DNA from: Harmonia axyridis
Taxonomy: Eukaryota; Arthropoda; Insecta; Coleoptera; Coccinellidae
DNA length: 64,000 nt
Direction: 5' to 3'
NCBI RefSeq assembly: GCF_914767665.1
Contig: NC_059501.1
Location: 34,572,501-34,636,500, forward strand
The position numbers and the translations under genes are program-made. Positions 10,689 to 25,000 of the stretch are shown here, one piece after another (the stretch's first letter is position 1; each line of letters opens with the position of its first letter). The notes under the pieces are model-generated. The model did no database searches, was not told where the DNA came from, and saw nothing but the letters and a program-made list of their open reading frames with translations.

Positions 10689-11230
10689 TTGTCAAGAAAT
10701 ATTCTGTGCTAATCTAAGGTCATAGATCACAAAATCGATTTTTTTTGCAAATACACGTTTCCAATGGGTTTTTCGCTGTTTTTAATTATCATCAATATTA
10801 TAGACAATTAAATTCCGTACAACTTTTTTTTTCAAAGGTTTTTTATACATTGAATCGTTTTCGAGATACAAGGCGGAGAGCGCGCAGTTGGAGTATTATT
10901 CCAAAATGCGAATATGAATTTCAAAAATTCATAATTCCAACAAAACTACGAATGGTTAGGATTTTGTGGCTAAAAATATTATATTCCGTACAATGTGGCA
11001 ATATATTTTTGCAATTTAATTTTTATAAGCTGAGATGTATCTGAGAAATTATTTACATTTTTCCTTAAAAATTTATGGATCGTGTTCTTATACTAGGAAT
11101 CTTTTTTTTTCTGAATTTCATGAAAATAACTCTTATAATATTCGGGAAAAGCTCTAGACAATGGACGGGTGCAGTGAGATTTTTCAGGGAGGGGTTAAAT
11201 ATTTTTTGTTCTCGAGGTTTATCATATTGG

Positions 11231-11391
11231 AAGTGGCGATACCAGTTTTCAAAAACGGGGTTGGCCGTTTTTTTTTTGGGGAGACCAAAGTGAAGCGAAG
11301 TTATAGTTCTGCTAATCTTGTAATTATTTTAGCCTTGGTATGTCAAGTTTTAGGGGTGACCGGGCCCCCTGCCCCCCCAACGTCGCCACTT
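11231..11391. mobile_element. 161-bp MITE with perfect 8-bp duplication
   Basis: Inverted ends AAGTGGCGA and TCGCCACTT. Flanking CATATTGG is identical on both sides (11223-11230 and 11392-11399). The interior carries a run of C and GGGGCCC-type words. The ends resemble those at 1204 (CAGTGGCGA), so the two may be one hAT-like family. Confidence 0.8.
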
Positions 11392-11400
11392 CATATTGGA

Positions 11401-11640
11401 AATAATAAATCAAAATTGTTATAGGGGATGTTAAGAAAATAGAAAGAGATCCAATTATTTCTTATTTTGCGTAATTATGGTTCAAGAGAACAAAGTTATA
11501 AGGTTAGGTGGATTATTAAGTATAATTACATAATAATTCACCCAACCTTTTCTCTTCAATCATTTACGCAATAAAAATAAGAAATAATTGGATTTCTCCC
11601 TTTTTTCTCATCATATCCTATAACAATTTTGATTTATTAT
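11401..11640. repeat. Foldback repeat, arms of about 80 bp
   Basis: The left arm begins aataataaatcaaaattg and the right arm ends caattttgatttattat. The inner words aattatttcttatttt and aaaaataagaaataatt also pair. It abuts the MITE at 11231-11391, which inserted beside it. Confidence 0.7.
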
Positions 11641-12832
11641 ATGATCTAAAATTCTTTGATAATTAGAGAATTATAGATTTTAAAATTTTGGTCTGAATAA
11701 GATAGTCACTTATTACGAATGTCGAATTCACTTATGTCTAAGTATTCTCTTAAGTTAATAATAACTTTTGAAGGAAAACAGTCTATAAAAATGACGATTT
11801 TGTTCTGTCATGAGGATTATTATTGAGCTCATATTCTCTATCATTTCCTCACAATAATAATAAAGTACCTAATATTTATTATCAGCATCAATAGTGCACA
11901 ACTGCAAAGTAATATTTGAATCTCTCTGAATTCTTCTAGGGCATTCTAGGCTATATATTGCATTTTTGAGCAGAATTTAGTTAACTCAGTTTTTAAATTT
12001 TTTCACCGTATTGGGGACCTTGTTTGTGAATTTTTGGGTCTCTATTAGCGATAGCTATCATGATAGTAACTATCAAGTTTATATGGTGATAGTTCCTGCG
12101 ATAGTTACTATCACGTGAAAATGAGCTTTTAAAGTTTTTGATATACCTATAAGATGGATAGAAATACCATGCGTCTTAGATATGTACCTACCTATACCTA
12201 CCACATGAAATGAGAAAGTGGTTTATATAGTCTAGAAGAGAACCATAGTTTTGGACGGAATCATTGGCTCTATGGTAAACCTCGGTTTAAGTCAAAAATA
12301 AGGCATTATTATTAGGTGGGGTAGATTTTCAGTGATTGTGAATCATGTGATGAGTAGAGGAAATATCAAGAAAATTTTTTGGACTGAATGCACTAGGTAA
12401 ATTTTCGAATTTTATTGTTTTCATCTAATTCATATGAACAATTCAGCAGAAAGAATAGTGCTATAATACAGTTAAGCCAATCGGACATTGCGCAAAATTT
12501 GAAATAATGAGAGCCATTTCAATTAAACATACTAGGTACTTCCAAACGCAACTGGCTTATTTTTGTTTCCTTTGATTGAAAGAAAAAACTGAACAATTTG
12601 TCGTAGCAGAATATCATCTGTTCCCAAAATAATTTGAAATCATATTTCTCTTCCCCTATTTTGTTGCTATTCCCTACGCTACTGCTCAATTTGTCGACAT
12701 GCGCGACCATCAACCTTTCGTAGTTATCATTTTGCGCACTGTCGCACTTTTTAGTCGATCTGTACGGTATGGTTGTTGCTGTTCTGTCTTGACTCGCCTT
12801 TCCGTTTTTTTCCGCCAAATTTTAAGTCAGCA
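11641..12832. other. Intergenic and presumed ADSS promoter/5' UTR
   Basis: No gene is seen. At 12049-12112 there is a cluster of GATAG words, including two 13-base palindrome-like copies, GATAGTAACTATC at 12062 and GATAGTTACTATC at 12100. The last 100 bases before the ADSS start are richer in G+C, as expected for a 5' UTR. No clear TATA box. Confidence 0.4.
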
Positions 12833-13012
12833 ATGGCTAATTCAAACGAAATGAATGGGTGCCTTAAAACCAGCTCGCCCAGGAAAAAGTCCAGATCCGA
12901 CGATTTAATGTCCAAAGTGACAGTCATTTTGGGGGCACAATGGGGCGACGAAGGCAAAGGGAAGGTTGTGGACATGCTGGCTACATCTATGGATATTGTT
13001 TGTCGTTGTCAG
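12833..13012 (+). CDS. ADSS: ADSS exon 1
   Basis: Residues 1-60, phase 0, ending CRCQ before donor gtgagt. It carries the P-loop. The ATG follows an in-context caa; the preceding codons do not extend the frame convincingly. Confidence 0.95.
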
Positions 13013-16000
13013 GTGAGTTTTCCTATTTTATGGCTTACAGTTTCATTAAATGTCGAACTCGATAAATCCATCATATCAATTTTTAGTGTCTATGTCGATT
13101 TTATCATCGGAAACATTGAGTGAACAAGGAAAAATATAGGTTAGATTTGGTTCTAACTAGAAATTTAATATTCTTAATTTACCCACGTTCATTTAACACG
13201 AGACTATGAAAAGCTGCTTGAAATAAGAATTTGTCATCATAACTTTAATTTATTTATATGGTCATGTGAGCCTGTTTTCAATTTATGATCTAATGATTTC
13301 AATGGTGGTTTGTTTTTACTGTCACCGCATATTCGGTCGTTGAATAGACGATATATCAGCAACTTTTTACATAAATGCTTATCCCTGAATTTATCACTTG
13401 ACTAGGAACGACGCAAAATATACACATTTTTGGAGACTTGTTCAATCAGTGGCGTATCATTTATCACTTTTGAAATCTTTCAATATGATTTCGTTTAGAT
13501 ATCTATCCACTTCTTTAGAACCTAATAAAATATTTAAGTTTCGTTAATAAATTAGGCAACTTAAGGACATCCTATATCTATTTCCTAATATATATGGACC
13601 TAATTTTCCTGGTTCGCGTGTTTCCAAAACATACGAAAAACCAGGAAATTCCTACCGGGAAATATTCAATTCTCATTCGGTGTTGAATCGAAATGGAAAT
13701 TATTTAAAAAAATCCACTGTCGAATATTGTCATTTTGAAGAATATAATATACGTATAGTTAAACTAAAATAAAATAGGCCTTTTTTCCAATTTTGATTTT
13801 TTCCGATAAGTCTTTGGAACATTTTGTTGAAAGAAAAATTTACCTCTGAAATTTTCAGGTTATGCTTTGGAATTTGTAGAATCAAAAATGGAATAAAAAA
13901 TCCGTTCGCTGTATGCCGTCCAGACCTTTCCTCGGGAACTATGAGAGCTTTTTCACTTTTTCATAAAATTTGTTACAAAAATCAATTGCTAAACCGCATT
14001 AATCTGTCTAGCTCAAGAATCGGATCCATCCATTTTTAAAGCAAAAAAAAATCAAAGAAACTAAATTTTGGAACATTTTTTCACGTACTTATAGACGAAT
14101 TGCACGGTGATACTGAATAAAATATTTGTCTAATTCTGTGTCTAATCCGTTCATTTCGCCACATCTTTTAGAACAAAATCGTATGGGAATATCTCAGATC
14201 CGCACTGCTTTCATGGTTATATTTCATTATTATTTGTTGGTACTCGGAACTCTTCTGTCACGGATTTTTCTATTATCTGTCAAATTCGTGATACAGAAAA
14301 CTGTTCTGCCAACCCACATTTTTCAATGCAAAAATCACTAAACGATATTTATGGAAATATTCCATTAATTTCAATAAATTTAAATGAGTTTTGAGCGCTT
14401 CTTTTTCGAACAGATCACTCTAGCATTCCGTTACAATTTCTTAATTTTGAGGCAGGAACGGTCTCAAACGATAAGAATCCACTCATTACCGTGTACATGA
14501 TACATTTCTGATGAAAAAGGGACCAGAAAATTGAAATTTTCGGGGTAGTGTCTGATCTTGTGTTCTGCTGTTAAGTTCGTTAACGAGCAAAATTCGACTA
14601 GAGGTTACGTTGATATGACTGTTCGAAATTTGGTTCCCTGATAATTTCGAAACTGCATTCGATTAGATGGAAATTTGTATTTGGTTGTAGAATGACATCA
14701 AACCTCGTGCAAACTTTCATGTTGACCGCTTAATCACAACCATAGAAAATTCGAGTAGAATATGGAAAAAAGTACCAAATATGTCCACGTTGAAATTTTG
14801 TTTATATACCGGGTGAGTTCTTCGAACTGAATCAGTAAAAAATCAAAAGAAAACCTTATAGAAACATGTTTCGATTAAAAAGTTGATGGTTATGCTACAA
14901 ACATAGAAATTCAACTTCTTCCAATTTCTTCACCATTGTGTTGGGAGGGGGGGTCAACTTTAGAATTTCAAATGTGAACTCCTCTTTTTTATATTGCAGA
15001 TTCGTATTCTACGGCAATTAATACAAGGTTCGTACGAAAAATGCTGCACAATTCGTCAAAGATGGCCCTGTAATCGAATTTCAATTTTTGTCCGAACAAC
15101 GTTAATGTATCCATTCCATTTACTTTTTCACATGAAATTCTGACGTTGTTAAACTTAATCTTTTTTTGTCTGCTTAGAACAAGTGAATAGATTCACAATA
15201 CATGCATCGAACTATAGCCAACCATAGGGTTGGCTATAGTTCGATGCATGTATTGTCAATGTCATTGAACATTTTGCATATCAATATTTGTTCTGGCTTT
15301 GTGAATACCATATAGTAATAAACATATTACTCTGAGGTGAATCTACTATTCATTGAAGTAGATGTATCAAATAAATTAACCAAAAACAACAAGAACAAAT
15401 AATTTCGCCATTTCCAATTGATCAATGACAGTACATGTACTAAAAACAGACACATCATAGTAGAAAACGTCAAAATTTCATGTGAAAGATTTATGGAACA
15501 GACCTCTACAACTTCCGGTTATACCGGAAATAGACTACTAATTCCTCATTTCAAATTATTATTCCAGACAATTCTACGTATAAAAAGAGGGGTGGTTACT
15601 TAAGCAAACCCTATGCCCATAATGAATACGTTAAGAGTTATCTAGGAAGAACTTTAAATGAGGAAAAACCGCAATTTCAACCTGAATGGAGTAGTCTATG
15701 ACTTCCGGAAACAAAGAAAGAAACTGATATTCGTTGTTTGGATAACTAAATTTGACATTTCATTGAATTGTAATCCATTATTTGTATTTGAAAATTTTAA
15801 TGGTTTATGGATTTCTCCACAATCCCAACTAACAGTTCATTACAATTCATGAAATGTCAAATTTAGTTATCCAAACTTTCAATTTGAGTTTTTTTTTCTG
15901 TGTACTCAGGAAGTCACAGACTACTCCACACAGAAATTTCGGTTTTTCCTCATCAAAAGTTCTTCCCCGATAACTCTTAAAGTATTCCTTTCAGTTAAAG

Positions 16001-19000
16001 GGTTGCTTAAGTAAGTAATAATAAAAAAAATTAGGTTCCGATTTGAAAATCTCGAGTTTTGATGAATTTTAGTTCTCCAAGTTCATGATCTTCTGATGAA
16101 CAACTTGCAAATTTTTGGTCCAAACGGATAACAGTCTTCAAATACTACATATTCCCAGAATCGAGAATGGAAAAGGTTTTTTCAAAAAAACTTTTTCTGC
16201 AGAAATTTAAAAAAACGCGAGTTCTCATCGCCACCAATTTTTTCTTAGAATCCCATTAACTCATGAATCGTTGAGTTTTTATCCAAGGTATGGAAAACTG
16301 CTGAAATTGTCATCTAATAAGCTATCTGATAATGCAATAATATACTGGGTGTGCCATTTGAAATTAGAAAGTAGTAGTCTGCTTTCGTTATAAACGGAAG
16401 TTGTAGAGTTCTGAAAATATTTTAGGGAGGAAGATCATTATCTCAAACCCTAATGTGCAAATTTTCATTACAAAATTATGATTAGTTTTCCATAAACGTC
16501 TAAAAGGCCAACGTGGGGAATCACCCTGTATTTACAGTCCTGGGGTCCCTAATGGCGTAACCGTGAACAGGTACCCGTGGTCTCCAGTTGCGCTATAAAT
16601 GACGAAACGAACAAAAACTCCTCATTTTCCTAGTTTTTCAACAGCTTTTTGATAATTCAAACTTCTCGAAAGATGAGTTGAGAAATTTTTCCTTTGAATA
16701 ATCATTAATGGATCTCAGCAGTTCAATTGATTTGACATGCATAAACTCTTAAATGTATACAATTAACAACTATGACTGTCCTTTAGTTCAATCGTTTACT
16801 CATTCATATAATATGGTGCAACATATTTTGCAAAACAATTTTTTCAATAGAACGATCTCTAGAGAAGATTTTATATGAGCTTCTATTCAAACAATCAAGT
16901 AGATTGAATAAACAAAAATTTCTATCAACTATACAGATACTAGAGATAATTCGTATCCACAAAGAAATGTGGAAAACTGCACAGAAGATTTCATTGGAGA
17001 TTTTGATTCAATAAGCTCCAACAGTTAGAGAATATCTTATCGCTGGAAAGATCAATATTTATACTTTCCATATTTGTAACCTTGGTAGTGTGATATTATT
17101 TTGTGCGAATTAGATAAACTCTCGAAAGAAATCGTACTTACTATTTCATTCATTCTTACGTCATTTATTTTTATTCTATAAGCACGATCGAATTTGTAAT
17201 CACGGAAATATTGAATATTAAATTTCGACTATTCTTCTTGAGTTTTCTTCATTAGAATGATGATATCACAGCTTGAAATTTTGAAGCTCCAAATTGTTAT
17301 TTCATAGATGACTGACTTGGGAATTCTTGAAATTTTCATGGTAGACTCGGATCTCGAATGTTGCGGTTGAGTTTGTTAATGGGGAAAATCCGACTAGGGG
17401 TTCCGTAAATATGGCGGTACGAAATTTGTGTTTCTATTGATAACAAAACATTTGCATTTTCAGGTGAAATGACAATTTGAAGCCTCTTGCGAAATTTCAT
17501 CTTGATCGCGTTATCAGAATGATAAAAAAATAATGAAAAATAACGAAAGAAAATTACACAATATTTCCCTGACCTCAAAACTGACGGTGTTAAGATTTCG
17601 CCTTGAAAGCATTACCGGAACCATAAAAAATGCAAGAATATAAATATGCCGGATATAATAAATAAATATAAAATAATAAAAAAAGGTTCCAGATTTTTCA
17701 CAGGATGACAGGAAACGAGGATGATCAAAAAACTAAATCCTTCTAATGCCAACGTTTCGCTTATGTATTTCCACTTCTTCAGGGCTACAAAAGATACATT
17801 TTTTCAAAGATCTCATCTAACATAAATCCATTTATATAAAAACTATCACATAGAATGCAATAATGGCTGAAATAACATTCAAAACTTTCCAGAGTACGAA
17901 ACAAAATTTAAAAAAAATTCAAAAATTTCAATAATTTGAAAAGGAGTAAAACACGAAAAATACACCAACATAAACAAAACAAATATATCAACTTCTTCGA
18001 AAAATAAATTAGATTGGACGAAAAAAACCCTATGTGAAAACACTCACCAAAGTTGAAACTATGGTATCCACCTGATGGATCTTAAAAACATAATAAAAGA
18101 ATTGCCCAATATCTTCGTAACCACAGAACCGAGATAGAGTTGAACTTTAAGGCGTTGATAGTAATCGAAAATTTCAAGCTATTTAGGAAATTCAGAACCA
18201 TGAAAAAAATATTCAAGAAATACCCAATATTTTCGTTATAATTGATCCAACCGGGTTGAGCTTTGATAGTGTGAAGTTATAAACATTTTCCTGACCACCG
18301 GATAATTCCCAACCAAGCGTTTTACTCTTCTTTGGATATTCCATTTATTAATGTAAAGTTCCTGGTATTTTTGTTTTCGTTGCGCTTAATCATATCAATC
18401 CGTGTACAAATATTAAAATAACACATTACTATTGTTCAGCATTTTGTAGTTTATTTCGGTAATTATTGCGTGAATGTTGATGATTTTTTCATTAAAATGT
18501 TCGTATTGATGTTATCTATGACTACAAATCATCAGGTCAATTGGTAGTACCGTAGGAGTAAATTAAAAAAAAGAAAAAAAGATTTGCGTTTTTTCATTTT
18601 TTTTAGGATATCCATGTAATTATTGTGTGAATGTTGTATGAATATACCAAATTGTTCGTATTGATGTAATCTATAACCACAAATCATTGAATGAATTTGT
18701 AGCGCCGTAGAAGAAAATTGAATAAAAAACAGATTTTGCGATTTTATACATTGTGTGCTATAACTATGTAGCGGGTTTTTCACCATAATTTGACCCCCCC
18801 TTTAACTTTGTTACTAAAAGAAGAACGAAAAAATGTTTCCTACAAATGTTTCACTACATCAACTAGTGTTTTATAAAATGATTTCACAAAACGAAATATA
18901 TACAGAGTGGGCAACATATCGATTGCAACTTCATTTTTTCAAATGGAACACCCTGTATATTTTTCCATATTTGACTAGCCCTTTTTCCCCTTATTTCGAA

Positions 19001-22000
19001 TATATAACATATGTTTGGCCTATCTCTCTTATTCTGAGAACCATAGAGTTTCAAATTTTAAGAACCACCTGGCATGCTCAGTAATCAGTTTCCATAACTC
19101 AAAATGCCCTTTTTTGAGTTGGCAACGATATGACATACGTTTTTCAGTATAAATTGGAATTGGATGATTTGGATACAACTCCATATATTCTCGCCTTGAA
19201 GCTTTCTTATTTTTTAAGTTATTCACATAAAGTGAAAATATTTCAAATTTTTTCGCTTGTGTGTAGTGCATATTCGATAAATAGTTTCATTCAATGACAA
19301 ACGTATGTTATATATCGTTACCAACGAGAAAAAAGGGCATTTTGAATTATCGCAGCCTTTCTCTCGAAAACTGATTACTTAGCTAGCCAGGTGGTTCTTA
19401 AAATTTGAAATTATATGGCACTCAGAATAAGAGAGATAGGCCAAACATATGTTATATGTATATTCGAAATGAAGAGAAAAAGAGCTAGTCAAATATAGGC
19501 AAATATACAGGGTGTTGCCCACTCTGTATATATTTCGTTTTGTGAAACCACTTTTAAAAACACTAGTCGATTTCATGAAACTTTCGTAGAAAACATTTTT
19601 TTTGTACCTCTTTTAGTAACAATGTTAAAGGGGGGGCAAATTTTGGTGAAAAACCCGGTACATGACCATGGTGTAAATATTTCATTAAAATGTTCATATT
19701 GATGTTTTCTATGAACACAAATCATCAAATTGAAATAGAAATGGAGAATATATTTTTTTTGCGTTTCACATCATAATGAATATTTCACTATAATGTTCCT
19801 ATTGGTGTTATCTATGAGCTTTAATCATGATGATTCCTTCACAAAAATTACCATAAATGATCAAATCGATTTGTAGGTCCGAAGGAGAAAATTTGCAGAA
19901 AAATTTTTTGCTTTTTTACATTTGTTGGCAATCTCCGTACTTATTGCGTTATTGTTCTTTTACTTGAATGTTTATATTGCTGTTATCTATGAGTACAAAT
20001 CATCGAAACAATTACTAGTGCAGTAGAAAAAAATTTAGGAAAAATTAGAGTTTTGGGTTTTCACATTTTTCTCTAATTTTTGAGTGATCGTTGATGATTC
20101 TTCCATTAAAATGTTTGTGTTGATGTTTTCTATGGTGACAAATCATCAAAACAATTTGTATAGTGCCTTAAAGATTACGTCGACAGATTTTAAATATATG
20201 TATATTAAAATTGTTTAATTCATATTTATGGTAAATATTTGAAGATGATTTTTTTTTCGAATGAATTATATGATTTATCATTGAATTATTATTGAAACTC
20301 ATATTACCAGATTTGCTTTAGAATAGTTTTTCTGTGAATGCTACCTATTACTGCCAGCTCTTTCAATTATTCTATTACTTTTATTCGTGGAAGGATAATA
20401 AACAACCTTAAATTATTTTCATTAACTCTAGAACCGCAAATGATTAGGTCTCAAAAATATTTAATTTTAGTACAGAATAATATATCATAATCCCAATTTT
20501 TAAATTTCAAATAAATGATCCAGTTTTTCAGGAACGAACTTGGGACATCCTGTACACACAAAATTTCAACTCGATTGTTTCTGAAATATCACGAAATATT
20601 TCACAAAAAATGAAATTACTATTCCATATTTACACGCTTAATCTCTAGCCGATCGAATATGTAATCATGGATATATTGGGTGTTTCTTTTCAATGCCACT
20701 GAATTTTCTATGGTTCTGAAGGGAACAGCTTGAAATGTTGCACTTAGTTTGAAATTTTTATTTCATATGAATCCGTCGGTTTTGTGGTCACAAAAATATT
20801 TCATAATTTTTCTTGAAATTTTGCGCAAGGATTCAAATCGTCCTTTTACATACAAGTTCAAATTATCATCTCGATCGTATGTGTAGTTTTAGAATTAACT
20901 TTAACACAAATATTCGAAAGATCATATTTAAGGAACCTCTAGTAGGATTTTGCCATTTAAAGAATATAACAGCGGTATTCGAGATCCGACAATTTTTGTA
21001 ATACATATATGTAAATCATGCAAATCATAAACTCGAGCTAGGAAAATCAAGCGGTGTAACAACTGAATTTTGTACCAGATTTGATGTGAATAAGTCTCAT
21101 AGTTTTCAAGAAAAAAAAAATTTCGGAGTGGGTTAATTTATTTTTTCTCCAACGATTCCAAAACCAAAAAACAGATTTATTTTCAATAACTTCGATAATA
21201 CTTATGTTGGAATTAGGTCTCCGTATAATAATCAGCTGAAAATATAATCATGTCCTTTAACATGTTTTAATGAAAAAGGATATAAACGAAAAGTGGAATA
21301 AATGCAAAAAAAATCGCTTTCAAGTACTTTGCATAACATAATACAATGGAATTGATCCGAGAATATTTTTCAATGCATACAGAGAATACAAATAATCAGT
21401 TATAATATCACAAGAGCATAGACAATATTCGATTATAAACCGATTCACGAGACGTAGTTCGCGAAACATCACGAGAGCGCAGCTCGAGTGGTGTTTCGCG
21501 AACTACGTCGAGTGAAGAGGTTAGTATAATCGAAATATACTAGTGGAATAAATTAATGGATCAAAATAAAATTCGAAATTTTTAGCGGTTTTTCAAATGG
21601 CTGTATTTTCGATAACAATGGTCGTATCTCAATTTGAAAAAAAAACTTTTTGAAGCATGAAGTTCATAGTTTAAAGATCTCATGATGAAAACATTTTTCA
21701 AGCAACGTATACCGCTCAATCCAAATGAATACATTATCTAAAATTTCTTAGAAATTTTTTCAGTTTTTATTTTTGGCGTACAGACTTGAACATTTTTTTT
21801 CCAACTTAACCACTATATGGATGAGATAACTTGTTCATTCAGCTTCAATATTCTTTTTTCAAAATTTCGATACGAGCACTTTTAACTTTGAATTGAAAAG
21901 GACCTTTTTGACTTTAACCATCAATATCTCACCAATCAATGATTGCACAGAAAATTTAGGGAATGTTTTGAAATCTTGAATAAATTCTCTACAAGAAGTA

Positions 22001-25000
22001 GCTATGATATTTTCGGAAAAGAATTTTTTCGTTCTCTACATCAATTTGAAAAGTTGATAAAAAAAGGGCTTTTGGAGGCTTTTTGGATAATCAACCGCTG
22101 AATTGAAAATATCGAAAAAAACATCAATGTTGAGTGTGTGTTATACAGTTCAATATCCCGACAAAAATCCCAGAGAATTTCAATTTCAATATCAAAACAC
22201 CGCATTTTGATAATTCAATGACATTTCACTGAGCTTGAATTTAATTTTTTTGGTGAACGTCCAAGAATGTTACTATGGAAATGATCGCAATATGGCAGGA
22301 GGCGAATCACCAAAACGATTATACCATGTCGTCAAGGGTATATTCACTTATCAATACGCCGTGGCTATGGAAAATTTACGGATTCTATTGGTTCATCAAA
22401 ACATCAGTTATATAATCCTTGAACAGATTATTTAGATTATATAAGATGCTGCGTTTGTAGCAAATTAAAACGACATAAACAAAAAACTTCGGTGTTTTTC
22501 TCAATTGTTTTGACATAGTACAAAACCAAAATTGTTGGCACGAAGTAGTAGAGAAAAAAAAACTTTTCAATCTTCAAATTAATTTAAATGAGTTATGAAT
22601 ACGTTAAGTATAAAACGTTAAACATAATTCATTACTGAAATTTAATTTTCCTATGTTCATGTAATTTTTAATTTCAGGGTGGTAACAATGCCGGCCACAC
22701 CGTTGTTGCCGATGGAGTTGAATATGATTTTCATCTTCTTCCTAGCGGAATCATCAACCCAAAATGCACATCGATAATTGGTAAGTTAATTTCATGAAAT
22801 ACCCGAAATAATATCGTTTATGATCTGATAATATTTGAATATTTTAATCACTAATAAATCTGCTTCGATAATTCGTTATTCCGTGTCTAGCTGCGATAAG
22901 CTTCCGAAAACCGAGTAATAACTTTTTATTGTGAATTTTAATCGAAAGCTATAATGTTATAGGTATGTCGTGAGTTGACTCAATCTATTACGTCGTGGTA
23001 CAAAATGACATCGTTGTTAGGTTATTATTTGGTATCATATAATGCTAGATTGATGATAGACTTCCTCCTTGTACTATTTAAGGAAATCAATTTTTACTCA
23101 GCATGGAAAATTTTAATGCGTTGATCTTCATCGTTCATTTTCTGTGAACAATTTAAACAAGGTTTATTATTGAAAATATTCAATAATAAACCTTGAATTG
23201 TTCACAGAAAAAATCAACACTTGCTCCGGATTTTATAGAGTTAATTTTTTGAAATGATCAGAATAAAAAAATCCAATCACAAAATCTGTCCACTATACGG
23301 GAAGGGCAAATTTCGAAGTTTTAGCACTACAACTTTTAAACCAGAGGAGATCGACAAAATCGGATACCCCCTTCCCGCTCTCTTTTTTTGAGAAACTAAC
23401 AAGAATAGTATTCATTTTTGGCCAACTCCTCTTGTTTTCGAGTTATAAGCGTAAATTGGAAAATATTCATATCTCTGTTAACACTGATGATAGAGATAGA
23501 TCTGAAATTAAAACATCATACAGACACTTTTTTACTTGGAATCCAGTGGCGTGCTCGTATTTTTAACAGGGCTTTTAGTTACGAAGCCATGACCCAAAGT
23601 TATGTTTTTTCAAATGATAACACTAGATTTCTGTGGCATTTTATCAAAGCTTAATTTTTCCTGATTTCAAAAATATATAACATCGTATGGTTTGTATCAA
23701 TATAAATAATAGAAAATAGTCAAAATCTTTTTTATCTAAGAGACCCAATATTTATATGGTTACAACTGTTGATGAGCACAGAACAATAGAGCTTCCTAGA
23801 ACAGGAGCAGTGTCCTTCCGTCAATCTGATTATTTGTATGATTCTTATTAATTTCTACAAAATTCGAATCTAGATATATTTTATAAATTATTTAATTCAA
23901 AACGGGCTCGGAAATATCGAAAAGATCCACATGACTGTTTCAATAGAGAGAGTTGTAATGAGATCAGGAGATTATTTTCTCCAGAATGAATACGCACAAG
24001 TACTAATCAATTTCAAAAAGCATATGAACTAAACGTATCATTGAACTCAACAATTCAATTAGAAAAGGAACAACCAAGAAATAATATTTAACCTAATAGT
24101 GATAACAATTGGTCAGTAACAACTTTGAATGAGGATCAAGTATTTAAAGAAGATGCTCAAATCTTTTTTCATCAGCAGCAATGCACAGTTTTCACCTCTT
24201 CTCGATACTTCGTAGCTAAGTAGCTAAACTTCAACTCAATTTCAAAACTATGTATTGCTCATACTGTGGGAAATATTATTTCTCACGGCACTTTGCCCAC
24301 ACCTAGCTTGGTAGACCAATGAAATTGGGCTTTTGGGTTGTTTCTATGGAAACGCAATAAATTAGCACATACTGTCAAAGAAGGCCATTTTGATTTGAAT
24401 CAAGTCCATTACTTGAATTATTGAAATTTGTGCAGTTGTAGGAAAAGTGTGAAACATGTGGAGAAAGTCCTTTTCTCGTTGGAATTTCCCCACTTGTTGC
24501 ATAACAATATACTATTTTCTTTGCTCATCAACAGTTGAAACCATAGAACTATTGGAGTCTTAGATAAAAAAGTTTTTAAACAATATTGATACAAACAATA
24601 CTATCTTATAAATTTTTGAACTCGGGAAAAATTAACTTTCATAATATGGAACAAAAATCTACTGTTCCCATTTGAAAAAACATAACTTTGGATCATAGCT
24701 TCATAATTGAAAACCCTGTTGAAAAGACGAGCACACCAATGGATTCTACGTGAAAAAGTGATCTCTATCATCAATATTAGCGGAGATATACATTTTCGCT
24801 TATAACTCGAAAACAAAAGAAGGTGGCCAGAAATGAATACTACTCTTGTTAGTTTCTCAGAAAAAGAGAAGAAGAATGGGGTATCAGATTTTGTCTACCT
24901 CCTCTGGTTTGAAAGTTGTAGTGCTGAAACATCTAAATTTGCCCACCTTGTACAGAGCAAAATCTTTGAGCGAAATTTGATTAAAAAATTGGTTCCTGCA

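Larger units (their letters stand above)
13013..22677 (+). other. ADSS intron 1 (9.7 kb), a repeat sink
   Basis: Contents in order: unassigned sequence to about 14.5 kb; a dispersed repeat near 14560-14830 with relatives at 17280-17640 and 20640-21000 (reverse); a 29-bp perfect hairpin at 15195-15256; a foldback at 15592-16015; repeat 16034-16330; a MITE at 16345-16528; a tandem array and foldback at 18.5-20.2 kb; and a palindromic repeat at 21.4-22.4 kb. No host exon is visible inside. Confidence 0.8.

Noticed and set aside
12751..12975. Open frame on the minus strand over ADSS exon 1
   Set aside because: It is the antisense shadow of a conserved coding exon; no family similarity.
17752..17795. 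Common gccaacgtttcg / cttcttcagggct block as a gene feature
   Set aside because: Similar words occur in the 38.4-kb palindrome and elsewhere; it is a repeat piece and codes nothing I recognise.
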